Origin: Hydrangea macrophylla
Lineage: Eukaryota; Streptophyta; Magnoliopsida; Cornales; Hydrangeaceae
Reading direction: 5' to 3'
DNA: 64,000 bases
NCBI GenBank assembly: GCA_033977485.1
Contig: CM066984.1
Coordinates: forward strand, 26,991,001-27,055,000
The notes below the pieces were generated by a model. The model worked only from the letters and a program-made list of their open reading frames with translations. It had not been told where the DNA came from and did no database searches. A program made the translations under genes and the position numbers. Positions 1-11,644 of the stretch are shown one piece after another; the first letter of the stretch is position 1, and every line of letters begins with the position of its first letter.

Positions 1-256
1 TGCACAATGTTTAAGAAAGTTGTATTATATTAATTTTTTTGGTTCATTAAATGATCACTTTCCAATTTTACCCTTAGATGTGATGGGTGTTTGACTTTTT
101 GTTTGTTTTGAGACCACAAATAAATGCTACTTTGTCTTTATTATAAGGGTAGTTTTGGAAAGTAAGTAAAAGCTATATACCAATTTAGGAAAGTGGACAC
201 TTATTGTGGTACATCCAAAAAAGGAAATGTGGACACTTATTATGGGACGGAGGGAG
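1..256. mobile_element. Stowaway-type MITE, 5' end outside the window
   Basis: The segment ends in GGGACGGAGGGAG followed by TA (257-258). This is the classic terminal inverted repeat and TA target duplication of plant Stowaway (Tc1/mariner) MITEs. The body is AT-rich, has no coding capacity, and repeats the phrase 'gtggacacttat' near its end. Only one terminus is in the window, so the length is a minimum. Confidence 0.8.
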
Positions 257-258
257 TA

Positions 259-541
259 CAAAGAAGTATATCATCTTATTGTAATTAATAGAGCTGGAGA
301 TTGTACTAATGTAGGAAAGTATTTCTCTAAAAACAGGGAGACAGGTGTATGTATAAATACATGAGTATAAATGATTTGTAATATCATGTCACTCAAACAG
401 CTGTGACACTGAACTTTTTTTTTTTTTTCCCTTCCTTTTCGAGCAATCCACGTGAATCGGCAAATGTAAGTTAGAATGGCTAAATCTCATGATCAGTATT
501 GGATGATTGAGATTTGAAAGATTTACAATTCCTTTGAGATC
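259..541. other. Non-coding AT-rich flank
   Basis: No ORF, RNA gene or repeat terminus is recognisable between the two MITEs. The only local feature is a T-run near 417-428. Confidence 0.5.
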
Positions 542-544
542 TTA

Positions 545-829
545 GGCTTAGTTTGGTCCCCATGTGGCTTTTTAAAAGGAGCTTATGAAGTTTATTACTA
601 AGTTCTTTGATAATTTTATACAAGTGGCACACTGCTCTTCAAAAAGACATCATGAAACCAAAAAGCAACCTTGGGCTTTTAAAAGCTCCATTTTAGAGCT
701 TTTAAAAGCTCCCTCCAAAAAAGCCCTAAATTCAATTTTTGCAAAGCTCATAAATTAGTTACCAAATAAATTAACATTAAATTGTGCTTTAAAAAAAGAG
801 AAGCAGCACGTGGGGGGCCAAACCAAGCC
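545..829. mobile_element. Tourist-like (PIF/Harbinger) MITE, complete, 285 bp
   Basis: The element begins GGCTTAGTTTGGTCCCC and ends with the near-complement GGGGGCCAAACCAAGCC. It is flanked by the 3 bp target duplication TTA (542-544 and 830-832). Terminal repeats of about 17 bp, a TTA duplication, short length and no ORF are diagnostic of Tourist-type MITEs. The interior holds short inverted 'gagcttttaaaagctc' stretches. Confidence 0.85.
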
Positions 830-832
830 TTA

Positions 833-2081
833 GTGTGAATAAGAGAATTTTATTCAAAAGAGGATTTTTCAGCAGAGTATTTTTAAAAAGCTGTTTGGCA
901 TTTTGTATTTTTGTGAGAACTAGAGTTTTGTTTAAAAAAAAATTTAAAAAAAATTAAAAATGAGCGTTCAACACTCTAGCTTAAAAAAATGTGATTTTCG
1001 CTAGAAAATGACTTAAAGGACACTCATGTTTTCAATAATATCACATAATTAAACACGAGCAATTAACGGTACTGAGATCTGAGCAAAAAATAAAATAAAA
1101 AATTAACGGTACTGAGTGCCCATCAATAAAAGGTGGATATACCGAGGGAGGAAGGAAAAGTTGAAGGGGATAGACAAACCAGATCCCTACGGTCCAAAAA
1201 CACCAGCAACAAGAAGTGCGCTATAGTCAATTATTTCATCTGAGTATTTGCGACTATTCAACAATTCTCAATTTCTAGTTCCATTCTTAAAGTCAACAAA
1301 CATAGTAATGAGAGTAGTGTCATTATTCAATTTTAAGTGGAACAAGAAAGCAATATTCTACTTTGTGCATGGATCACTCATCACATGGTTATGACATTGA
1401 AAAACACCAATTTAAGCTACATGCTACGAAGGGAAAGCAACGAGAGGGGTGGAGAGAAGAGGCTATAATCAATTGTTTGATGGTAGGATAGAAGAATGAC
1501 GAAGAGAAAACGGAATGGGTATCTTTTTTCTCCAGGTCTGCAAATTTTAATCCGTTAAAAAATGGACAACTTAGAAGTGAGAAAAAGTTTTCATCATTTT
1601 TTACTTTTTTGCCATTTTACAAAACGAACACTTGATTGATGTGAGGGTAGAATAGTAAAATTATCAATCTTTCCTTCTTTCCCTCCTCACTTGCCTTCTT
1701 TTTTTTTAATCAAACACATGTTGGAATGACCCTTCCCTTCATTCAATTTTCCATCCTCTATCTCTCTTATTATAAAATTACCCCGACTCGGATGTATGTG
1801 GTTGTTCAATAAATGTAGGGATCTCTCTTTTATTTCTAAAACTATTTTAACCTCCATACTAGAGGTGAAATCTTAACAGTGTCGATAGCATAGTGCAAAG
1901 TACCACAATATCATTTAAGTAGTACTTTATTAATCTAAAAAGTTTAATATATTATGAAAATAATTATTTTCGCCTAAGACAGGGAGGAGAAAACAATATT
2001 TTTAGGAAATGTTTTTCTTTTTTTAATTGTGATAAGGGCATGTACTAATTATAAAATTTACATACTAGCATTGTCATGCCC
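833..2081. other. Non-coding flank left of element A
   Basis: AT-rich sequence without a credible ORF. No LTR terminus or tRNA is visible. It may contain the remainder of the LTR of element D, into which A appears to have inserted, but I could not match it. Confidence 0.4.
2077..2081. repeat. Left target-site duplication of element A
   Basis: TGCCC directly precedes the LTR. The partner at 56933-56937 reads TGCTC, one mismatch. Confidence 0.6.
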
Positions 2082-2345
2082 TGTAGACACTCCAATTTTG
2101 ACCGACTGTCAAATTTAGGAGGGCATTGCCTCCACGTCTGATGATGATAAGGACCGGAAGATTTGAAGTATTCCAAGCTCTTCAGAAAGTTCTCTAAATG
2201 CGATAAAATCCTCACAGGAAAAAAAAAGAATACCGGGTATTCAGGAAAATTCGGGTATAAAATATCACTTTTGGAAAAATCTTCAAAATAAACTTTTTGA
2301 GAAGAAAAAGAAGAAAAGAAAAGACCTAGAAGAGGAAATTCAACA

Positions 2346-2640
2346 AAATGCGGCACACGGTAGTGTCTGTGGCACTCAATAAGTGTCGCGCAGCACTCCC
2401 AGAGTGCCGTTGTGGCATTCATTGACTGCCGCCGACATTTCCTGACTGCCGTTTGCTTTAAAAGTCGGTATTTTGTGGTACAATATGTATATGTATACGG
2501 ATAAAACAAAAAAACTGATAAAGTAAGGTTGATAAAACACGGCAATCAATAGTTTGGCGCGACACTTATTGAATGCCGCGGCGGCTATCACGAAGTGCCG
2601 TTTCGGCAATCATTGACTGCCGCAGAAAGTTTTTTGACTA
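2346..2640 (+). promoter_or_regulatory. Dyad cluster (TGCCG-N2/3-CGGCA) in U3 of A 5' LTR
   Basis: Many TGCCG and CGGCA half-sites, several facing each other with 2-3 bp between, some decayed. They lie about 110-400 bp upstream of the TATA box. Intact dyads are clearer in the 3' LTR (54218-54443). Function is not known; the arrangement suggests a binding-site array. Confidence 0.6.
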
Positions 2641-2752
2641 CTGTTTACTGTAGCAGTTTGCTTTTTCAGGAAATACGCAATGTACCACCAAATGCTGTAT
2701 TTACAGCTATTTTTTACTCCAAATTCACTGAAATTACTTAGGTATTTTTGTT

Positions 2753-2760
2753 TATATAAG
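2753..2760 (+). promoter_or_regulatory. TATA box of A 5' LTR
   Basis: TATATAAG, conserved at 54589-54596 in the 3' LTR and downstream of the dyad cluster. Transcription would start about 30 bp further on. Confidence 0.65.
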
Positions 2761-3537
2761 AAGAGGTATCTTCATTGGAAAAGGGACTGCTATATAGGTT
2801 TGGGAGAAGGGAATTTCAAAGAGAAAACAAAAAGAAGTTTGGGAAAAGAGAGTTTTTGAGAGCTTGAAGAAGAGCTTGGAAGACCTTCAAAATATAGAAG
2901 TTTGAGGATAGTTTGGAGGTGATCCTCTAATCTTAAGTCGTGTTTTCTTTTCTCTTGAACCTGTAATCTTCAAATCATTTAGTTCTTCTTGATTAAGTTT
3001 TTTTAAAGTTTTGTTAGTAAACTTGGAAGTCTTAGCTTCCTAGTTATTTTATTCTTCTTCTTTTTTGTTTGTACTTCTCTCTTAAGATTCTCGAAGGTCC
3101 TCCATACCTCACTTGAATCTCATGAGCTTGATCTCTTAGTCTCATGCAATCTTATGTTTCACATGGGAGTCAAAGTTGATAATCTTTTATGAAAGAACAA
3201 GTAGATGAATCCAAACCCCCACCATGGTTTGGGTTATCTAATTTGGAGTTTCATGGAATCTCTTTTATATTCCTTGAAAACTCATGAGTAATAGTCATGG
3301 TTGTTTGTACTTCTCTCTTGAGATACTTGGAGGTCTTCCATACCACACTTGAATCTCATGAGTTTGATCTTTTAGTCTCATGAAAGTTTATGCTTCATAT
3401 GAGATTTAAAGTTGACCATCATTCAAGAACAAGTAGATGAACCCAAACCCCCAGTATGGTTTGGGTTCTCTAATGTGGAGTTTTCATGAAATCTCTTTTA
3501 TATTCCTTGAAAACTCATGAGTATTAGTTATGTTTTG

Positions 3538-3542
3538 ACCTC
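3538..3542. repeat. Left target-site duplication of element B (ACCTC)
   Basis: Identical ACCTC follows the element at 11640-11644. The uninterrupted site is seen in A's 3' LTR near 55370. Confidence 0.9.
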
Positions 3543-3716
3543 TATAGACACCCCAATTTTGACCAAACATCGGGTTAAGGGGAGTATTACCTCTAAGATC
3601 CGATGATGACAATGGCCAACTAATCTAGGGTTTCCCAAGGTGATTCAAGCTTTTCCAAAAAGCTCTTTCAATTCAAAACAAAAAGAAAAAGAGAGAAAAA
3701 GAAAAATAGAGTAAAA

Positions 3717-3965
3717 CGGCACATGACAAGAGCTATGGCAGTCTCGGATTGCCGCTGTGGCACTCTCTGGAGTGCCGGACAGCATTCTATGAATGCCAAG
3801 AATTCCAGCAAATGCCACAAAAAATGAATTTCTACATAAAAACGGCAGTCTGTGGAGTTGTCCGCGGCACTCCTAGAAGGTCGTTCTGGCATTCATTGAA
3901 TGCGGTTACGGCAATCAGTGACTGTCGCATCGATAATCACTAACTGTCGCTTCCATCTCCAGTAA
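3717..3965 (+). promoter_or_regulatory. Dyad cluster in B 5' LTR
   Basis: Degenerate copies of TGCCG-N3-CGGCA, about 115-360 bp upstream of the TATA box at 4080. The 3' LTR copy is better preserved. Confidence 0.55.
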
Positions 3966-4079
3966 ATGCTGCGTTTTCCAGAAGACAATTGTAATACAGC
4001 ACGTTTTGTACTCTCAAAAGGACAGTCTGAATTAAGGTTTTCTGTTGTAAAAATACTGAAATACCCTTTTAAAATTGCC

Positions 4080-4088
4080 TATAAATAG
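4080..4088 (+). promoter_or_regulatory. TATA box of B 5' LTR
   Basis: TATAAATAG, repeated at 9589-9597 in the 3' LTR. Confidence 0.65.
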
Positions 4089-6189
4089 AAGATGAAAATC
4101 CCTTTGCAAGGGGGTTGGATTTGTTTTCTTTGAATCAAAAGACTATCTCAATTCTTTTTTAAAGCTTTCAAAAATCTCTCTAAGCACAATTAGGGGTGAG
4201 TTTTAGAGAAGTTTAAAGAAGAAGTTGTGTGAATTAAAGGTTGAAGAGCTTGATTAATATTTGGGAGTTCCTCAAAACTACCAAGCTGAGGATATTTTGG
4301 AGGTAGACTCTAAACCAATTAGTCCTAATCATCGTCTAATCATGATATATAAAGACCCTCTTTGATTTCCCTTTTCTTTTTCTTTTTCTTTTTTGAGTTC
4401 ATCTCGTGGGGTTCATAAGACTTTCAATGCCTTATTTGAATCTTTTAGTTTGAATTCCCTTGATCTCTTTGCAATCTTATGGTTCATAAGGAGATTAAGG
4501 TCGATATTAGTACATTTGGTCAATGAGATTAAGTCTTCTCCATGATTTGAGCTCATTACTTTGAGATTTCATAAAGTCTTTTCATACCTCATTTGAAATC
4601 CACAAGTGTAAATGTTTTTAGTCTCCCATGACCATCAAATGGTAGGAGAAGTAATGTGTCTTAAGCGAAACTCCATGGCTTATGGTTGGAATTAACAAAT
4701 TTGAATTTGACAAATGGTGTAGTGAATTCAATGACCACCTTTGATCAAGGATTTTTAGTTAAACATCGAACCGTTGGAACTTAATGAAACCAACGGGAAA
4801 GTGTCTATAACTCAATGTTTTACCACTGCAATTTTTGTTTTAGTGAGGTTTCAAGTTTAAAGTGGTTCGGTTATGAGTTTTTGGGTGACAACAACAATCT
4901 GTCCAGAGTTTCAGAACAGCAACTCCCTTTTGAAATGAGTAAATCAGAACCCTAATCAAGTATTGATGACCCCAAATAATTTTTTCTATGAAGTTTAATG
5001 TGTTAATAAGATCTCCTAAAAAGATTAGAGCCTTTTAGAGTTTTTTTTACTATTTTTAAAAAATCGTACAAATTCTCTGGACAGAGAGTTGGAAATTCCT
5101 GAGTGATGTCTGGTTTTTCCTTGATTTCCGGAGATCTAACCGTTGGAACTTTGATTTTCTTTTTATATTAAAAACTAGACTCACAGAGGCAATTTGTATC
5201 TAAAAATCATCAAGATCAAACCACGGGAACCATACCTTTTATTTCTTTGAAATTCTGATCTGCTCTCAGCAATTTTTAGAATTCTGTCACAATTTTGATC
5301 AATCTTATAAATAATGGTTTAGATGATATTTTCATGAGTTAAGGTTCAAACCATGTTTCAAAAATGATTAATAATGCTTGAATTCAAAGTTTAGATGATC
5401 TAAATCAATGAATACATCATAATTTACTCTTGTTCATGTACATATTCATCCATGTGGCTTGATGCTTGTAATTAAGATTCGTTTGCTTTGGGTTTAATTA
5501 CATTTAATAGATTTAAGCTAGAAGCCTAGGATTATCATATAATTTTATATCATGTATATCATGTGGACTAACCTTTATTTTGTAGCGCCGATGAGGTATG
5601 ATCTCTTGTCTTTTCTTTAGTTCAATGATCCTTTAATTTTATTGATTTTCGACTACTTGTACGACACCTTAGAATTAAGTTTTGCCTTATGTGTATATAT
5701 GACTAGAGACTCCTTTGCTAAGGTTTTGTTTATTTGCATACATTGCATGTTTAACATTTGCGGCCGGATCCCGAGTAAGTTCTCTAGTTCCTTATTTTGC
5801 ATATTATCTTGCTTGCTACTTGAAATTAAGTGATTTTGAATGATATTTTGTCATTAGCAATTTAACACCCTTTAGACTTGCTTTTTCAATGTATACTTAT
5901 ATATGTATTAGTTGTGGGTATGCCTAGATTAATAATTCGATAAAAATGTTGTTAAGTAGAGGCCTATCGCAAAGTAGGATGAGAGGGGGTGTTTTAGTCC
6001 TCCGGGCTCCTTCACCTCTCATTCCATAATCGCCGGACCTAGTTTATCTTAGGTTTCACAAAAGATCGGTTTGCTTTTAAAATGGTTTCTTAGTTTTCCT
6101 TTAAAAAAAATTAAGTGGCGACTCTTCGAATTTGGAAAAGGGTTTTAAACAAAATCTGTGGGTAAGAGAAAATTGCGATATCCACAATC

Positions 6190-6239
6190 TGGCGACTCTG
6201 CTGGAGATCGAACCCAGAATCTCTGGTTTCGCAGACTAG
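6190..6239 (+). promoter_or_regulatory. Element B primer-binding site, extended complement of tRNA-Arg
   Basis: Three bases after the LTR, TGGCGACTCTGCTGGAGA begins. Its complement ends in the CCA of a tRNA with discriminator G. Complementarity continues for about 50 nt. Reverse-complemented, the segment folds as the 3' half of a tRNA: a 5 bp anticodon stem with one mismatch, loop CTGCGAA, a 5 nt variable region, a T-arm with loop TTCGATC, acceptor strand CAGAGTC, G, CCA. The usual plant primer site covers only about 18 nt. Confidence 0.85.
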
Positions 6240-7499
6240 AACTATGATTTTGGGTTCACTTTGAGGATCAGACATGAAAAGCATCCTTTTAAGTGAATTG
6301 TTTAATCTTTGTATGCCTGTTGCATTTCACTTTCATGTCTTGCCTGTCGATTGCACGGAACTATGACCTTGGAGGCTCGGGGCAACCTGGTCAGTCAAGC
6401 CATCATGAGACTGTGTGATCACCCTTGATCTCGTACCATGTGTTGGTATATGAAACATCCTATTGGGTTTGTGTCAAGGGTCCCTTATTTTGACCAAAAC
6501 CTGGCCTTTGCATAATAGCTTCTATAGAACCAATCATAGGAAATCAATTCTTGATTAGAATTATGTGCTAGGGAGTTTTGTATGCCCAAAAGGGATTATT
6601 TGATATGATGACGATGCTTGCTTGGTGAAAGATGTGTAACCCTTTAATCACCTTTTAGCAATTCCTTCTCATGTCCCACGACATTTGGGAACATGTTGGA
6701 TCTTGATTATAAGATTACACCTCTTATATCATGTTTAGTTAAGCATCATTGACCTTGTATGCATCCAAATTCATGAAGAGTACGGCAATAATCCGATCAT
6801 GTGATCCTCTTACCCAAAGAATTTTAAATCCATCTTTGAAAGCAAATGGACTTTTGCCATCTTTATCCCAAAGTTATCAATCGCTCTTTCAAAAAATCTT
6901 TGGAGTTCACTTTTTTCAAAGCTCCAAACTAATATTTGTTAAAATATATATTTCCACATGATCATCTTCAAAAGAAAATTCCAATGATCTTGAGGATTGT
7001 TTTCGTCTAAAGAAATGCTTTTCAAATAAATTTTAAAGTAAAATTTCAAACTCAATCGTCTTTGTTGAGGAATGTTTTAAGAATTCTCAAAAATTATTTT
7101 CAAAAGATTTTATCATCTAAGATATACTTTCCGAAAGCATGTCCAAAACTTTGAAAGGGTAACGATGATCACGATGAAAAGAGAAGATGGCGCACTTGAC
7201 ATAGGCAAAGATTCTATATGCTTATTTGTTTATGTGTTAGGATTAGGATTTTTCTTTCTTTTGCATATAGAATAGGCACACACGTACACATGCACTGCAT
7301 CTGTGTGACATATGAACCATTTAATCTCACCAAAAGTCTTTCAAAATATATATAATAAGAGATTTTGATAAAAATAAAGAAAACATAAAGATTTTTGAAA
7401 AACATTTCCTTTTGTAGGGTAAAAATAACATCCAGTTCAGGCACGATTTGGTTTAGAGGTCCCACTGCAAGGTTAGTAAGAAGAGGAGAAGACAGTGAA
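6240..7499 (+). other. Element B leader (5' untranslated)
   Basis: Non-coding 1.26 kb between primer site and gag, similar to A's leader at 13223-14403. No gene seen. Confidence 0.7.
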
Positions 7500-8938
7500 A
7501 TGGCAGATGAAAGGAACGATGGAGAGGTTGCAGAGTTAAGGACACTGGTAGAACAAGCAGAACAGATGAGGCGACAAGTTGAGAATATGAATTGAATGAT
7601 GGTCATGATAGAAGTAATAGCACGCCCACCACCAGTTATGAATCCACCAAATAACGACCCGCCAGTTAAGGAAGAAGGTTGGTATGATGAACAAGAAATG
7701 CCAAGGGTCGAGGCCCCCAGAGTAGAAAGAGAAAGGTTAGAAAGGGAGAAGGAGAGGATAATGACCGAAAAGATAGAGAAGCTGGAAAGGGAATGCGCAA
7801 GGCTCAGGGGGTCGATACTTACCTAATGGAGCTGGAAGGTCTGTACGATGGAATCCGTGAAACACTTCTTGTCGGTTTTAAAATGCCAGTTTTCGATAAG
7901 TTTGACGGGACAAGGAATCCTCGCAACCATGTGAGAATGTGTATCGGAGCTTTCTAACCCAGTGGGCTGAGCACTGCCATGATGGCTGTCTTAGTTCAGT
8001 AGGCTTTAACTGGAGCCGCTTTATTCTGGTACCTCACTCTCGAACAGAGTAAAACCCGGGTCTGGGAAGAAGTGATCAAAGCGTTCGTGGCACAGTATGA
8101 GTACAACCAAGACTTGGATGTCACAGTTCAGGATTTGTAGACCACTGGGAAATAAGGAATCATTTGCTGAGTATCTGAGTAGGTGGAGGGAAAAAGCAGC
8201 TAAAATGGTACAGAGGCCGTCCGAGAAAGACCAGATCCGAATGTTGATGAAGAACCTTCAGCCCGTCTATCAAGAGAAGATGTGATTTTAGTTGATCAAC
8301 ACCTTCGCAGAGGTTTTTAACGTGGGAACAAGGATAGAGGACGCGATCCAAGAAGGGGTAATCAAGAAGGAAGAAGAGTCGAATCGATATAGAAGGCCGA
8401 GCTATGGATCAAATGGAGGACATTCGGGGGGCCACTCTGGCCCCACCGATGTCAACGCGTTGAGTGGACCGGAGAAAAAGTTCGACATAACACCAAGAAG
8501 AGGAGGAGACAAACAACCGAGGAAGTTTTCAAATTTGGGGGTATCACTGTCAATCGCCCTTGATAGGCTAATAGCTAAGGGCATCTTCATCCGGTGGAGC
8601 CTCGACCTTTACCGAGTCCGCTTCCACCAACTTTTCGAGAAGACCTCTATTGTAAAATTCACCAACAGAAGGGTCATTCTACGAATTGATGCACAAGGCT
8701 AAGGCACGCAATCCAAGACCTCATTGATAACACGGTGATATCTGAACCGCCTGTCAGGGCTCCTAATGTTACCAAGAACCCGTTACCAAATCATCATGCC
8801 GTACCACAACCGCAGGGTCTCTATTTCCTAGGGGTAGAAGGAGTGACATTTGATCCATCTAAGATGATCATGAAGATTGGGGAACCGAGGAAGTATTACC
8901 AATTGTCGGGAAATCTGGGGATCTGTTTTCTTTTGTAA
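7500..8938 (+). pseudogene. Element B gag, decayed
   Basis: Begins at an ATG for MADERNDGEVAELR, matching A's gag start at 14404. It continues through recognisable gag blocks: a charged coiled-coil-like stretch, a region with FDG and a 'fnvgtRIEDAIQEG' block, then a proline-rich linker. The reading frame is broken by stops and shifts near 7593, 7823, 8139 and 8286. It stops where A's sequence continues toward protease, with the junction near 8935. Gag would form the virus-like particle. With no protease, RT or integrase, B must have been mobilised by another element. Confidence 0.8.
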
Positions 8939-9035
8939 CGCTTTTTGTTTTTACCTAAATCCTATAGTTTGGTCAAAGGCTTGTCTTCATACAGGCTTCG
9001 ACATTCACTTATGAGAAGCGTTGCCCCACAAGCTC

Positions 9036-9053
9036 TGTCGAAGAGGGACAAAC
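9036..9053 (+). promoter_or_regulatory. Element B polypurine tract
   Basis: GAAGAGGGACAAAC immediately before the 3' LTR. It matches GAAGAGGGGTTAAC of A at the same place. Confidence 0.7.
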
Positions 9054-11639
9054 TATAGATACCCCAATTTTGACCAAACGTCGGGTTAAGGGGAGTATTA
9101 CCTATAAGGTCTGATGATGACAATGGCCAAATAATCTAGGTTTTCCCAAGGTGATTCAAGCTCTTCCAAAAAGCCCTTTCAATTCATAACAAAAAGAAAA
9201 AGAGAGAAAAATAAAAATAGAGTAAAATGGCATATGACAAGCGCAGCGCAGTCTCGGATTGATGTTGTGGCACTCTCTGGAATGCCGAACGACATTCTAT
9301 GAATGCCGAGAATTCAAGCAAATGCCGCAAAAAAATGGATTTCTACATAAAATCGGCAGTCTGTGGAGTTGTCCGCGGCACTCCTTGAATGCCGTTTCGG
9401 CATTCACTGCATGCCGTTACGGCAATCAGTGACTGCTGCATCAGTAATCACTAATTGCCGTTTCCATCTCCAATGAATGTCGCGTCTTCCAGAAGACATC
9501 TGTAATACAACACATTTTGTACTCTCAAAAGGATAGTCTGATTAGGATTTCTGCTGTAAAAATACTGAAATGCCCTTTTAAAATTGCCTATAAATAGGGG
9601 ATGAATATCCCTTTGCAAGGGGGTTGGATTTGTTTTCTTTGAATCAAAAGACTATCTCAATTCTTTTTTGAAGCTTTCAAAAATCTCTCTAAGCACGATT
9701 AGGGGTGAGTTTTAGAGGAGTTTAAAGAAGAAGTTGTGTGAATTAAAGGTTGAAGAGCTTAATGAATCTTTTGGAGTTCCTCAAAGCTACCAAGTTGAGG
9801 ATATTTTGGAGGTAGACTCTAAAATTATTAGTCCTAATCATGGTCTAATCATAATATATATAGACCCCCTTTGATTTCCCTTTTCTTTTTCTTTTTTGAG
9901 TTTATCTCGTGGGGTTCATAAGACTTTCAATGCCTTATTTAAATCTCTTAGTTTGAATTCCCTTGATCTCTTTGCAATCTTATGGTTCATAAGGAGATTA
10001 AGGTCGATATTAGTACATTTGGTCAATGAGATTAAGTCTTCTCCATGATTTGAGCTCATTACTTTGAGATTTCATGAAGTCTTTTCATACCTCATTTGAA
10101 ATCCACAAGTGTAAATGTTTTTAGTCTCCCATGACCATTAAATGGTAGGAGAAGTAATGTGTCTTAAGCCAAACTCCATGGCTTATGGTTGGAATTAACA
10201 AATTTGAATTTGACAAATGGTGTAGTGAATTCAATGACCACCTTTGATCAAGGATTTTTTGTTAAACATCGAACCGTTGGAACTGAATGAAACCAAAGGG
10301 AAAGTGTCTATTACTCAAAGGTTTACCACTGCAATTTTTGTTTTAGTGAGGTTTCAAGTGTAAAGTGGTTCGATCATGAGTTTTTAGGTAACAACAACAA
10401 TCTGTCAAGAGTTTCAGAACAGCAACTCCCTTTTGAAATGAGTAAATTAGAACCCTAATCAAGTATTGATGACCGCAGATAATTTTTTCTATGAAGTTTA
10501 ATGTGTTAATAAGATCTCCTAAAAAGATTAGAGCCTTTTAGAGTTTTTTACTAAGTGATGTCTGGTGTTTGCTTGATTCCCGGAGATTTAACCGTTGGAA
10601 CTTTGATTTTCTTTCTGGATTAAAAACTAGACTCAAAAAGGCAATTTGTATCTAAAAATCATCAAGATCAAACCACGGGAACCATACCTTTTATTTCTTT
10701 GAAATTCTAATCTGCTCTCAGCAATTTTCAGAATTCTGTCACAATTTTGATCATTCTTATAAATTATGGTGTAGAAGATATTTTCATGAGTTAAGGTTCA
10801 AACCATGTTTCAAAAATGATTAATAATGCTTGAATTCAAAGTCTAGATGATCTAAATCAATGAATACATCATAATATACTCTTGTTCATGTACATATTCA
10901 TCCATGTGGCTTGATGCTTGTAATTAAGATTCGTTTGCTTTGGGTTTAATTACATTTGATAGATTTAAGCTAGAAGCCTAGGATTATCATATAATTTTAT
11001 ATCATGTATATCATGTGGACTAACCTTTATTTTGTAGCGCCGATGAGGTATGATCTCTTGTCTTTTCTTTAGTTCAACGATCCTTTAATTTTATTGATTT
11101 TCGATTACTTGTACGACACCTTAGAATTAAGTTTTGCCTTATGTGTATATATGACTAGAGACTCCTTTGCTAAGGTTTTGTTTATTTGCATACATTGCAT
11201 GTTTAACATTTGCGGCCGGATCCCGAGTAAGTTCTCTAGTTCCTTATTTTGCATATTATCTTGCTTGCTACTTGAAATTAAGTGATTTTGAATGATATTT
11301 TGTCATTAGCAATTTAACACCCTTTAGACTTGCTTTTTCAATGTATACTTATATATGTATTAGTTGTGGGTATGCCTAGATTAATAATTCGATAAAAAGG
11401 ATGTTGAGTAGTGGCCTATCGCAAGGTTGGATGAAAGGGGGTGTTTTAGTCCGCCAGGCTCCTTCCCCTCTCCTTCCATAATCCCCGGACCTAGTTTATC
11501 TTTGGTTTCGCAAAAGATCAGTTTGCTTTTACAATGGTTTCTTAGTTTTCCTTTAAAAAAAAATTATGTGGCGACTCTTCGAATTTGGAAAAGGGTTTTA
11601 AACAAAAGCTATGGGTAAGAGAAAATTACGATATCCACA
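9054..11639 (+). repeat. Element B 3' LTR
   Basis: Direct repeat of 3543-6186, 2586 bp. About 55 bp present near 5050-5105 of the 5' copy are missing near 10550. Dyads in U3 are intact at 9390-9402 (TGCCGTTTCGGCA) and 9412-9424 (TGCCGTTACGGCA), 22 bp apart. TATA box at 9589-9597. Confidence 0.9.
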
Positions 11640-11644
11640 ACCTC
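11640..11644. repeat. Right target-site duplication of element B (ACCTC)
   Basis: Pairs with 3538-3542; A's LTR continues after it. Confidence 0.9.

Larger units (their letters stand above)
2082..3542 (+). repeat. Element A 5' LTR, first part (U3 and start of transcript)
   Basis: Starts TGTAGACAC and aligns with the 3' LTR start at 53921. It continues until element B interrupts it at 3543; the rest resumes at 11645. Total 5' LTR is about 2.99 kb against 3.01 kb for the 3' LTR. It holds a dyad cluster, a TATA box and an internal direct repeat of about 235 bp (about 3065-3300 and 3300-3535) also present in the 3' LTR. Confidence 0.9.
3543..6186 (+). repeat. Element B 5' LTR
   Basis: Starts TATAGACACCCC (TA rather than the usual TG) and ends ATATCCACA. 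It matches the 3' LTR 9054-11639, which has the same TA start. Contains a dyad cluster and a TATA box. The small ORF around 5642-5833 recurs in the other LTR and is not a gene. Confidence 0.9.
3543..11639 (+). mobile_element. Element B: gag-only (non-autonomous) Tat-lineage gypsy
   Basis: An 8.1 kb element inserted in A's 5' LTR, with a perfect 5 bp duplication ACCTC (3538-3542 and 11640-11644). LTRs of 2644 and 2586 bp flank a 2.87 kb interior that has a primer site, a decayed gag and a polypurine tract but no pol. The gag resembles A's gag. The last about 250 bp of the interior resemble A's sequence just upstream of its 3' LTR (A 53793-53920). B therefore looks like an internal-deletion derivative of an A-like parent. 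The LTRs differ at several percent of sites in the stretches I compared and by an about 55 bp deletion, so it is not very young. Confidence 0.88.

Noticed and set aside
5642..5833. 63 aa ORF repeated exactly at 11094-11285
   Set aside because: It lies at the same place in both LTRs of element B, so it is duplicated by the LTR, not conserved by selection.
6190..6239. The tRNA-like stretch as a functional tRNA gene
   Set aside because: Only the 3' half is present, in antisense to the element, with CCA encoded and at the primer site; it lacks the D-arm and the A box.
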